Of a DNA stretch of 52,895 nucleotides, positions 32,527-40,410 are shown one piece after another. A program made the position numbers and the translations under genes. The DNA comes from Oscillospiraceae bacterium (lineage in GTDB: Bacteria; Bacillota; Clostridia; Oscillospirales; Oscillospiraceae). The stretch is taken from contig JAGFXR010000011.1 of NCBI GenBank assembly GCA_017861365.1, forward strand, positions 1-52,895, in the 5' to 3' direction. A model generated the notes under the pieces. The model saw only the letters and a program-made list of their open reading frames with translations. It searched no databases and was not told where the DNA came from. Position 1 is the stretch's first letter. Every line of letters begins with the position of its first letter.

Positions 32527-34452
32527 TTATTCCAGTTGGAATTGTCCGGTATAGAGCTGATGATACCGCCCCTTCAGGGCCAACAGCTCGGAATGGCTGC
32601 CCTTCTCCTCAATCTCACCGTGCTCAATGACCACGATGCAGTCGGAATTGCGCACCGTTGACAGCCGGTGGGCGATGACAAAGACCGTGCGGTTTTCCAT
32701 CAGCGCGTCCATGCCCTTTTCAATGTGCTTTTCAGTGCGGGTATCAATGGAGGAGGTGGCCTCGTCGAGAATCATCACCGGGGGATCGGCCACCGCGGCT
32801 CTGGCGATGGCCAGCAGCTGCCGCTGACCTTGGGAAAGATTCGCGCCGTCTCCTGAGACCATGGTCTGATAGCCCTGGGGCAGGCGGCGGATAAAGGAGT
32901 GCGCGTTGGAGCTTTTCGCCGCGGCAATGCATTCCTCGTCCGTGGCCTCCAGCCGCCCGTAGCGGATATTGTCCATGACCGTACCTGTGAACAGGTGGGT
33001 ATCCTGCAGCACCATACCCAGAGAACGGCGGAGCGAGTCCTTACGGATCTCCCGTACGTTAATGCCATCGTAGGTGATTTCTCCGCCGTCAATCTCATAA
33101 AAGCGGTTAATCAGGTTGGTAATGGTGGTCTTTCCCGCACCGGTGGAGCCGACAAAAGCGATTTTCTCGCCAGCCTCCGCCGCAACGGAAACCTTTTTCA
33201 AGACCGGCTTGCCCGGAACATAGCCGAATTCCACCTGTTTGAGTTCAACGTCGCCCTTCAGCTCCACTAAACGGAAGGAGCCGTCGGGCTGCGGTACTTT
33301 CCACGCCCAGCGGGCTGCGTGGGTTCCCTCCGCCAGTTCGTTCATCGTTTCATCCACCGGAATCAGGGTAACCGTTCCTTCGTCCAGCTCAGGCTCCGAG
33401 TCCATCATTTCAAAAATACGCTCCGCGCCTGCCAGTGCCGAGAGCAGTGCCGTCAGCTGCTGTGAAATCTGGCCCATGGGCTGTGACATCTGGCGGGAAA
33501 ATTGGAGGTAGGATACGAAGCCGCCGACATCCAGCCCCGCGACAATAGAGAGCAGTCCGCCAAACGCCGCTGTGAAGGCAAAACCAATGTTAAAAATATT
33601 TGCCATGGCCGGCATCGTGGCTCCGGCATAATAGTTGGCGTCGGTAGCGGCGGTCCGGTACGTTTCATTGAGCTCCGTGAAAATCTTTTTTGCGGCTTCC
33701 TCGTGAGTGAAGGCTTTGACCACCTTCAGCCCCTCGATCATCTCCTGAATGTTGCCGTTGAGTTCACCGATGGCAGCCTGTTGCTTGCGGAAGTATTTGC
33801 GGCTCTTCCCGCCCAGAATCTTGAAATTGATAAAGACGATCACTAAAATCAGCGCCGTCAGCAGGAACAGTAACGGCGAGATCACCAGCATGACTGCGAA
33901 GATGCCCACAAACATCAGAACACTGGAAATCAGCGTGACCATACTCTGCTCCAGCGCCATCTGCACATTGTCGGCGTCGTTGGTCAGGCGGCTCATCAGC
34001 TCGCCGTGGCTGTGCCGGTCAAAATAAGTCAGAGGCATATCCTGAAGCTTATTGAACAAATCCCGGCGCAGCCGGTTGGTTCCTTTCTGCGCCAGCTGAA
34101 CCATCACCCGCGACTGGATGAAGGTCGCAATGGTGCCTGCCACATAGAGTATGCCTAAAACCAACAGCATGTTGATCAGTGAGACCGCTTTTTCAGCTAT
34201 CGGCAGATCCTCCACCAGCTTATTGGTAATGGGACGGAGCATGTAAGAACCGCCGATGCTTCCAACGGAGGAAATGATCACGCACACCAGAACCAGCAGG
34301 AGCAGTGCCTTCTTCTCGGTCAGATACTTCAGCAGCCGCTTAACTGTCTTTTTGGTATCCTTCGGCTTCTGATAGCCGCCCCGGGGAGCACCGCCGGGAG
34401 ACGGTGGCCCGTCGCTCTCTCTTTGAAATTTTTTGGTTGCTTCCACTGCCAT
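32527..34452 (-). CDS. ABC exporter half-transporter, catalytic-site Walker subunit
   Basis: 641 residues. ATG at 34452 shares an A with the previous stop (TAATG). Six membrane helices (residues ~50-350), then the nucleotide-binding domain: Walker A GSTGAGKTTI, Walker B VMILDEATSS with catalytic Glu, and H-loop IAHRLS. The signature is LSQGQ in place of LSGGQ, a weak form. A ~45-residue insert between the halves (EGTHAARWAWKVP) is unusual. With its partner (next entry) it makes a heterodimeric multidrug/lipid exporter of BmrCD/TM287-288 type. Confidence 0.85.
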   Translation of the reverse strand: MAVEATKKFQRESDGPPSPGGAPRGGYQKPKDTKKTVKRLLKYLTEKKALLLLVLVCVIISSVGSIGGSYMLRPITNKLVEDLPIAEKAVSLINMLLVLGILYVAGTIATFIQSRVMVQLAQKGTNRLRRDLFNKLQDMPLTYFDRHSHGELMSRLTNDADNVQMALEQSMVTLISSVLMFVGIFAVMLVISPLLFLLTALILVIVFINFKILGGKSRKYFRKQQAAIGELNGNIQEMIEGLKVVKAFTHEEAAKKIFTELNETYRTAATDANYYAGATMPAMANIFNIGFAFTAAFGGLLSIVAGLDVGGFVSYLQFSRQMSQPMGQISQQLTALLSALAGAERIFEMMDSEPELDEGTVTLIPVDETMNELAEGTHAARWAWKVPQPDGSFRLVELKGDVELKQVEFGYVPGKPVLKKVSVAAEAGEKIAFVGSTGAGKTTITNLINRFYEIDGGEITYDGINVREIRKDSLRRSLGMVLQDTHLFTGTVMDNIRYGRLEATDEECIAAAKSSNAHSFIRRLPQGYQTMVSGDGANLSQGQRQLLAIARAAVADPPVMILDEATSSIDTRTEKHIEKGMDALMENRTVFVIAHRLSTVRNSDCIVVIEHGEIEEKGSHSELLALKGRYHQLYTGQFQLE

Positions 34453-36200
34453 TACTGTGCCACCCCCTCTTGCTGTGACTGATAAATTTCCTGATAGATC
34501 GGGTTTTCCACCAGCAGCTCATCGTGGGTACCCTCGCCGGCAATATGGTCGTCGTCCAAAATGATGATTTTGTCGGCATACTGAACCGAGCTGATGCGCT
34601 GCGCGATGATCAGCACCGTCGTATCCTTTAAGTGATTCCGGAAGGATTCCCGGATTCCGGCCTCGGTGGCAGAATCCACGGCAGAGGTGGAGTCGTCCAG
34701 AATGAGCAGCGCGGGCTTGCGCAGCATCGCCCGGGCGATGCACAGGCGCTGCTTCTGACCACCGGAAACGTTGACGCCTCCCTGATCGATATAAGTATCC
34801 AGCCCCTCCGGGAAAGACATGATGAAATCATAGGCCTGGGCGTCCCGAATCGCCTGAATGAGTTCGTCCTCCGTGGCGTCCTCCTTGCCCCAAAGCAGGT
34901 TTTCCCGGATGGTTCCGGAGAAGAGAATGTTGTTTTGCAGCACCATACCGATTCTGCCGCGCAGAGCCTCCAGCGGATACTGCCTCACATCCAGGCCGTC
35001 CATCAGAACCGCGCCTCCGGTGACGTCATAGAAACGGGGAATCAGGTTGACCAGCGATGATTTTCCCACTCCGGTTCCGCCGATTACCGCCACAAACTGC
35101 CCCGGCTCCACCCGGAAGCTGATATGAGACAGCACATCGTCGCCGGTACCTGTGGCAAGATATTTAAACGAGGCATCCCGAAATTCCACAAGCCCTCTGG
35201 GGGCGGGCAGCTCTCTACCCTGGCTTTCTCCGCCGTTTGCGATATCGGGAACGGTATCCAGCACCTCCACCGTCCGGCGCACGCAGGCCATAGAGCGGGT
35301 CATCATCATCAGGCTCATGGCAACCATCATGACACTCATCAGAATCTGGCTGATATAGGTGACGAACGCCGAAAGGTCGCCCACCGCCATGGTACCGGAC
35401 ATGACCCCGTTGCCTCCCATCCAAAGTACGCCCACGATGGCCGCGTTCATGGCCAGCATCATGATCGGCTGCTGAAGGATGATGCGGCTCACCGCCCGGA
35501 TTCCGGCGTCGGTGAGCGCGTCGTTGGCGCGCTTAAATTTCCCTTTTTCATAATCGGAGCGCACAAATGCCTTCACCACGCGAATGGCAATCAAATTTTC
35601 CTGAATGGTATCGTTCAAACCATCCATTTTCTGCTGGAAAATGGTAAACAGCTTTCCGCAGACTTTCATCAGCAGCCCGATGGACACCGCCATCACCACA
35701 ATGACCACCACCAGCATCAGCGTCAGCTGGGCGTTGAGCGAAAAACATACGATTACAGCGGAAATCAGCATAAACGGAGCCCGGGTAATCACCCGAAGTC
35801 CCATATTGACGGTTGTCTGCATGGTGTTGACGTCATTGGTCATGCGGGTAATCAGCGATGCCGAGGAAAAGCGGTCGATGTCGGCAAAGGAAAACTCCTG
35901 AACGTGATCGAACAGTCCTTTGCGGAGATTGGCCCCAAATCCCTGGCTGGCGATAGACGCGTATTTTGCGGCCATCACGCCGGAAAACATGGACAGAATA
36001 GAAATAGCAACCATAATCGCTCCCATTTCCAATATGTACGTCATCCCCGCGTTACCTTCAATTCCTATGTCGATAATCCTTGCCACCAGAAGGGGGAGCA
36101 GCAGCTCGCAGATGACCTCCAGAATGACAAGGATGGGGCCAAGAGCGGCGGCGAGCTCATACCCCTTCATAAATTTCGCGATTTTTTTAAACATGGGCAA
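34452..36200 (-). CDS. ABC exporter half-transporter, degenerate-site subunit
   Basis: 582 residues, ATG at 36200 directly after the MarR gene. Six membrane helices and a nucleotide-binding domain with Walker A GGTGVGKSSL and good signature VSGGQ, but Walker B reads LLILDDSTSAVD (Asp instead of catalytic Glu) and the H-loop reads IIAQRISS (Gln instead of His). So one ATP site is built from degraded motifs of both subunits and the other from good ones, which is the known asymmetric design. Drug or lipid specificity cannot be read from sequence. Confidence 0.85.
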   Translation of the reverse strand: MPMFKKIAKFMKGYELAAALGPILVILEVICELLLPLLVARIIDIGIEGNAGMTYILEMGAIMVAISILSMFSGVMAAKYASIASQGFGANLRKGLFDHVQEFSFADIDRFSSASLITRMTNDVNTMQTTVNMGLRVITRAPFMLISAVIVCFSLNAQLTLMLVVVIVVMAVSIGLLMKVCGKLFTIFQQKMDGLNDTIQENLIAIRVVKAFVRSDYEKGKFKRANDALTDAGIRAVSRIILQQPIMMLAMNAAIVGVLWMGGNGVMSGTMAVGDLSAFVTYISQILMSVMMVAMSLMMMTRSMACVRRTVEVLDTVPDIANGGESQGRELPAPRGLVEFRDASFKYLATGTGDDVLSHISFRVEPGQFVAVIGGTGVGKSSLVNLIPRFYDVTGGAVLMDGLDVRQYPLEALRGRIGMVLQNNILFSGTIRENLLWGKEDATEDELIQAIRDAQAYDFIMSFPEGLDTYIDQGGVNVSGGQKQRLCIARAMLRKPALLILDDSTSAVDSATEAGIRESFRNHLKDTTVLIIAQRISSVQYADKIIILDDDHIAGEGTHDELLVENPIYQEIYQSQQEGVAQ

Positions 36201-36686
36201 TCACCTCATTTCTCTTTTACCATCTGTCTTCTCTCTTAAATTGCTGAGCATGCGCAGATGAATTCTGATCAACTCCTGCTCCTCCTTCGCAGTAAGCCCC
36301 TCCATCATCCAGCCGTCCACCTGATCAAAGATTTCACGGCATTTATCCACCGCCTCGGCGCCCTTGCTGGTAATGGAAATCCGCTTGCGCCTCGCGTCGG
36401 TGGGGTCGGAACTTTTCTCCACATAGCCCAGCCGTTCCAGAGACTTGAGCGATGTAGCCACGGTAGATGGGGAAACATGAATTTCATCCGCCAGCTCCCG
36501 CTGGGCCGCGAATTCGCCCCGCAATCCCCGCTGCCTGAGGGTAAACAGAATCATAGGCGCTCCCAAATCCTGCATCCCCTCCTGCGTCATCATCATCTGC
36601 ACCGCGTTTCTGTGGGCCCGGTGCAGCGAGTGGAATACCAGCCCGGGAATGGATGTGTCGTGCTCATTGTCGCTGCGCTCCTCCAT
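36201..36686 (-). CDS. MarR-family repressor of the ABC operon
   Basis: 161 residues. Winged helix part: a LADEIHVSPSTVATSLKSLERLGYVEKSSDPTDARRKRI run carries the recognition helix and the wing with DARRKR. Helical ends form the dimer interface. Adjacent, with no gap, to the ABC genes it probably represses; a perfect palindrome upstream (36753-36783) is the likely operator. Ligand unknown. Confidence 0.85.
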   Translation of the reverse strand: MEERSDNEHDTSIPGLVFHSLHRAHRNAVQMMMTQEGMQDLGAPMILFTLRQRGLRGEFAAQRELADEIHVSPSTVATSLKSLERLGYVEKSSDPTDARRKRISITSKGAEAVDKCREIFDQVDGWMMEGLTAKEEQELIRIHLRMLSNLREKTDGKREMR

Positions 36687-36752
36687 TCAAACACTCCTTT
36701 CAAATTCTGTTTTATCGTTTTGGCCGTTTAATCAAGTTAAGGTCAGTCAATT

Positions 36753-36783
36753 AATCAGCATGCTAATTATATGCATGCTGATT
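36753..36783. promoter_or_regulatory. Probable MarR operator
   Basis: AATCAGCATGC (36753-36763) and GCATGCTGATT (36773-36783) are perfect 11-bp inverted arms with a 9-bp AT spacer, about 70 bp before the MarR start. A third, direct half-site ATCAGTATGC follows at 36785-36794. Confidence 0.6.
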
Positions 36784-36847
36784 ATCAGTATGCTTACGTA
36801 TTGTATTCTCATCAATTTGAAAAGTCAATACAAAATTTGAAATATTT

Positions 36848-36861
36848 AGAACGTCCGTTTG
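36848..36861. promoter_or_regulatory. Candidate SOS box before lexA
   Basis: AGAACGTCCGTTTG matches 12 of 14 positions of the Bacillus-type LexA box CGAACRNRYGTTYG. It lies about 100 bp before the lexA start, in the position expected for autoregulation. Confidence 0.55.
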
Positions 36862-36958
36862 ACTTATTTTTATTTCTATGATAATATAAATTTGAACAAA
36901 ATTGATCTGAGTCTTAGGTTCACAGCCTGGCTCTTACGCTTTAAAAGGAGGGTTTCCC

Positions 36959-37567
36959 ATGCATGATCTACTGCCGCCGAAACAACAGCAAATCTATGAG
37001 TACATCCTCTCCTTTTCCGACGAACACGGATATCCCCCCTCTATTCGGGAAATCGCCGAACATATTGGCCTGAAATCCCCCTCCACCGTACATTTTCATC
37101 TCAAGGGCCTGCGCAACGCCGGTCTGATCTCCCAGCCTGAGGGTAAAACAAGGGCAATTACCGTTCTCGCACGAGATCCGGCCATGGCTCAGCCTAAGGC
37201 AGACTGCGTCCCCTTACTGGGCAACGTGGCCGCCGGCACGCCAATTCTGGCACAGGAATATATCGAAGAATATATCACGTTCCGCCCGGACGGCCCTATG
37301 GAAGAATACTTCGCGCTGAAGGTGCGGGGTGATTCCATGTTGAACGCAGGAATTCTGCCCGATGACATTGTCATTGTCCATCAGCAGCAAACCGCCCACA
37401 ATGGAGACATTGTGGTGGCGCTGTTTGAGGATGAGGCCACCGTCAAGGTTCTCAGCCGCAAAAACGGAGAAACCTGGCTTTTACCGCAAAATCCTTCCTA
37501 TGATCCCATTGACGGCTCCAACGCACAGATTGTCGGCAAGGTTGCGGCCGTTGTACGCAGATATTAA
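36959..37567 (+). CDS. lexA: LexA repressor
   Basis: 202 residues; AAAAGGAGGG before ATG 36959. N-terminal winged helix (LLPPKQQQIYEYILSFSDEHGYPPSIREIAEHIGLKSPSTV in parts) with the recognition segment SPSTVHFHL; Ala-Gly cleavage site in GNVAAGTP (~residues 88-95); Ser nucleophile in VRGDSML (~122) and Lys in ATVKVL (~160). Complete, so self-cleavage with RecA should work. Shares an operon with the ogt gene 60 bp downstream, placing alkylation repair under SOS control. A candidate SOS box lies upstream. Confidence 0.9.
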   Translation: MHDLLPPKQQQIYEYILSFSDEHGYPPSIREIAEHIGLKSPSTVHFHLKGLRNAGLISQPEGKTRAITVLARDPAMAQPKADCVPLLGNVAAGTPILAQEYIEEYITFRPDGPMEEYFALKVRGDSMLNAGILPDDIVIVHQQQTAHNGDIVVALFEDEATVKVLSRKNGETWLLPQNPSYDPIDGSNAQIVGKVAAVVRRY

Positions 37568-37626
37568 TTCAGGGTGCTCAAGCCCGGAGTATTGCTCCGG
37601 CCGTGCGAAAAAAGAAGGAGAAACAC

Positions 37627-38094
37627 ATGAATTTGATTCTGTTTGATACCCCCTTCGGACGGATGGGGCTGTCGGAGGAGGACGGTATGATTACTAACCT
37701 CTACCTTCCCAATACACAGCCCCCCCGTATTCCGACCCGGGAAACCCAGTTGCTGCGGGATGCCAGATTGCAGCTTTTTGAATATTTTGGGCGTTTTCGC
37801 CAAAATTTTGATCTTCCGCTGGCTCCTAACGGAACCATTTTCTATCAGAGGGTGTGGGACGCCCTGCAGGAAATCCCCTACGGCGAAACCCGCAGCTATC
37901 GCGATATCGCCGATGCCGCAGGCAGCTCCGGCGGATTTCGTGCCGCGGGGCAGGCCGCCAGACATAATCCCATCCCGATTATCATTCCCTGCCACCGGGT
38001 GATCAATTCCAACGGAAGCCTGGGCGGCTATGCGGGAGGCACCCCGCTGAAAGAACTTTTTCTGGCACTTGAGCAGGGGAAAAAACGAACGTAA
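37627..38094 (+). CDS. ogt: Methylated-DNA-[protein]-cysteine S-methyltransferase
   Basis: 155 residues from ATG 37627 with AAGGAGAAA before it. Active-site PCHRVI in IIPCHRVINSNGSLGGY (residues ~118-134) holds the Cys that takes the alkyl group from O6-methylguanine. Helix-turn-helix part with YQRVWDALQEIPYGETRSYRDIA (split over ~75-97) binds the minor groove. Suicide enzyme. Downstream of lexA, followed by a terminator. Confidence 0.9.
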   Translation: MNLILFDTPFGRMGLSEEDGMITNLYLPNTQPPRIPTRETQLLRDARLQLFEYFGRFRQNFDLPLAPNGTIFYQRVWDALQEIPYGETRSYRDIADAAGSSGGFRAAGQAARHNPIPIIIPCHRVINSNGSLGGYAGGTPLKELFLALEQGKKRT

Positions 38095-38097
38095 GCG

Positions 38098-38129
38098 AAT
38101 GCATCTGCCGTTTCCGCGACAGATGCATT
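38098..38129 (+). terminator. Terminator of lexA-ogt operon
   Basis: AATGCATCTG (38098-38107) and CAGATGCATT (38120-38129) form a 10-bp stem with TTTT after it. It starts right behind the ogt stop. Confidence 0.8.
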
Positions 38130-38152
38130 TTTCCTGTTATGGCAGGATTTAT

Positions 38153-38181
38153 TTGCTTTTTAGAGGTATTTGATGTAAAAT
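38153..38181 (+). promoter_or_regulatory. SigA-type promoter of punA-mtaD
   Basis: TTGCTT (38153-38158), 17-bp spacer, TAAAAT (38176-38181), 75 bp before punA. No purine riboswitch fold was seen in the leader. Confidence 0.55.
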
Positions 38182-38255
38182 AACAGAACTGGTTTTCTGA
38201 GAAAACAACGCTTCAGCCGTTTCACGGCTATTTATAAATGGGAGGAAGCAATCAC

Positions 38256-39080
38256 ATGGGACTCACCTTTGCGCAGTATCAGGAGAGTGTCTCATTCATC
38301 CAAAAACAATTAGGCTCTTTTGTTCCCAAAATTGCCCTGATCTTAGGCTCAGGGCTGGGATATCTGGGTGATTTGGTGGAACAGCCGGTAGCTGTTGCCT
38401 ATGGGGACATCCCCTATTTCAAGTGCTCCACCGCGCCGGGTCACAGCGGGCGGCTGGTATTCGGCACTCTGGCCGGACGGCCTGTGGCCGTGATGCAGGG
38501 CCGTATCCATCATTATGAGGGTTACTCCTATGAGGAGGTTGTCTACGCGGTTCGGGTACTGCGACTGCTGGGCTGCGAAACCCTCATCGTCACCAACGCC
38601 GCCGGAGCCATCAACACTGAGTTTCAGGCCGGTGACTTGATGTTGATCACCGATCATATTAAGCTGTTCCTGGACTCCCCTCTCCGTGGAAGCAATCTCC
38701 CCGAATTCGGCCCGCGTTTCCCCGATTCCTCGCATCTTTATACGCCGTCTCTGCAAAAGTTGGCCAGAGAGGCCGCGGAGGAGGAGGGTATTTTCCTGCG
38801 GGAGGGCGTGTATTTTTATTTCCCCGGCCCCCAGTATGAAACCCCGGCGGAAATCCGCGCGGCACGGATTCTGGGCGGGGACGCGGCCGGTATGTCCACG
38901 GCTCCGGAGGTCATCGCCGCCGGCCACTGCGGCATGAGTGTGCTGGGCTTTACCCTTTGCTCCAATATGGCGGCCGGCATTCTGAACCAGCCTCTGTCGG
39001 AGGAGGAGGTTTTGCGGGCAGGTGAAGCGGCGAAGGACCGATTTTCAAAGCTGGTGCTGACCTGCCTGAAAAAATTATGA
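38256..39080 (+). CDS. punA: Purine-nucleoside phosphorylase (PNP class, trimeric type)
   Basis: 274 residues, ATG 38256 with GGAGGAA before it. Phosphate-binding ILGSGLGYLGD (~residues 28-38) and STAPGHSGRLVFG; IHHYEGYS, the sugar site; TNAAGAIN, the base-binding loop; and GMSTAPEVIAAGH with purine Glu/Asn contact. Splits inosine and guanosine with phosphate into base and ribose-1-phosphate. Ten bases before the nucleoside deaminase gene; the two form a purine salvage unit. Confidence 0.85.
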   Translation: MGLTFAQYQESVSFIQKQLGSFVPKIALILGSGLGYLGDLVEQPVAVAYGDIPYFKCSTAPGHSGRLVFGTLAGRPVAVMQGRIHHYEGYSYEEVVYAVRVLRLLGCETLIVTNAAGAINTEFQAGDLMLITDHIKLFLDSPLRGSNLPEFGPRFPDSSHLYTPSLQKLAREAAEEEGIFLREGVYFYFPGPQYETPAEIRAARILGGDAAGMSTAPEVIAAGHCGMSVLGFTLCSNMAAGILNQPLSEEEVLRAGEAAKDRFSKLVLTCLKKL

Positions 39081-39089
39081 GGAGGGTTT

Positions 39090-40403
39090 ATGGCGATTTT
39101 AATTGAAAACGTCACGGCGGTTTTAATGGACGACGCCAAAACCGTCCTGAAAAACGCTTATGTAACGGTGGAGGATACCGCCATCACGGCGGTAGACACC
39201 GAACGGCCTCGCGGAATCTTTCGCGATACCATCAACGGAACCGGAAAAGTGCTCATGCCCGGTCTGGTCAACGCCCACACCCATATCCCCATGACTCTTC
39301 TGCGGGGCTATGGCGGAGGCTGCGACCTGCAAACCTGGCTATATGATTATATTTTTCCTGCCGAGGCAAAGCTTGATGACCGCGCCGTCCATGCCGGTGC
39401 CGCGCTGGGTCTGATGGAGCTGATCGCCTCCGGTGTCACCACCATCGCGGATATGTATGACCACTGTGACGCGATCATTGAGGAGGTTGTATCCGCCGGT
39501 CTCTCCGCCAACATTTCCCGCGGTACTACCTATTTCGGCGCCGAGGAGGAATTTGACTTTGAAACCTTTCCCGCCTGCGTGGAGCTGAGGGAACTGGTCA
39601 GCCGCTGGCACGGCTGCGGCGATGGGCAGATTCTGATCGACGCATCCATCCACGGGGAATATACTTCCCCGCCCAAGCTTTGGGCCTCCATGGCGGACTT
39701 CGCCATGCGCGCGGGCATCGGTATGCACATCCATGTGTCCGAGACCGAGACGGAGCACGAGGCGTGCATTGGGCGCAGGGACGCCACTCCCGTTCAGGCG
39801 CTGGACCGGTACGGTGTCTGGAATGTCCGGGCGCTGGCCGCCCACTGTGTCTGGGTCACGCCGGAGGATATCTCCCTGCTGGCACGGAGGGGTGTGACTG
39901 TGGCTCACAACCCGGTGAGCAACTTAAAGCTCGGTTCGGGCATCGCGCCCATCCCTGAGCTGCTCCGGGCGGGAGTCAACGTTGCTCTGGGCACGGACGG
40001 GGTATCCTCCAACAACAATGCCGATCTGTTTGAGGAGATCAAGCTGGCGGGAATTCTTCATAACGGCTTTCGCCACGACCCTGGGGCGGTGACTCCCTAT
40101 GAGGCCCTTCAAATGGCCACTGTCAACGGCGGCAAGGCCCTGGGCCGGAAGACCGGCCGAATTGCGCCCGGCTATACCGCCGACCTGATTCTGATTGATT
40201 TTGACGCGCCCAACCTGATCCCTTGCCATGACGTCATCGAAAATCTGGTTTTCTCCTCCCGCGGGAGCAATGTTGCCATGAATATGGCGCGTGGACGTGT
40301 CATATATCAGAATGGGGAATTTAAAACCATCGATGTCCAGCGGGTGCTGAGCGAAATTTCCGGATACGCGCTGCCGCTGCTATTTTCATCCCCCGAAAGG
40401 TAG
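39090..40403 (+). CDS. mtaD: 5-methylthioadenosine/S-adenosylhomocysteine deaminase
   Basis: 437 residues; GGAGGG before ATG 39090. Amidohydrolase with metal ligands NAHTHIPM (first HxH, residues ~60), HIHVSETETEHE (~210), AAHCVWV (~250) and GTDGVSSNNNADL (~300). The GYGGGCDLQTWLYDYIFP insert is characteristic of MTA/SAH deaminases. Turns SAH or MTA into inosyl forms that the phosphorylase in front of it may split further. A TTG gene follows within 8 bp. Confidence 0.85.
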   Translation: MAILIENVTAVLMDDAKTVLKNAYVTVEDTAITAVDTERPRGIFRDTINGTGKVLMPGLVNAHTHIPMTLLRGYGGGCDLQTWLYDYIFPAEAKLDDRAVHAGAALGLMELIASGVTTIADMYDHCDAIIEEVVSAGLSANISRGTTYFGAEEEFDFETFPACVELRELVSRWHGCGDGQILIDASIHGEYTSPPKLWASMADFAMRAGIGMHIHVSETETEHEACIGRRDATPVQALDRYGVWNVRALAAHCVWVTPEDISLLARRGVTVAHNPVSNLKLGSGIAPIPELLRAGVNVALGTDGVSSNNNADLFEEIKLAGILHNGFRHDPGAVTPYEALQMATVNGGKALGRKTGRIAPGYTADLILIDFDAPNLIPCHDVIENLVFSSRGSNVAMNMARGRVIYQNGEFKTIDVQRVLSEISGYALPLLFSSPER

Positions 40404-40410
40404 TGAAGCT

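Noticed and set aside
35124-36239. 371-residue plus-strand frame opposite to the ABC transporter
   Set aside because: His/Gly-rich shadow of the ABC gene, whose motifs are all intact on the other strand.
38182-38255. Possible purine riboswitch before punA
   Set aside because: The leader is only ~75 bp and lacks the conserved loop and stem elements.
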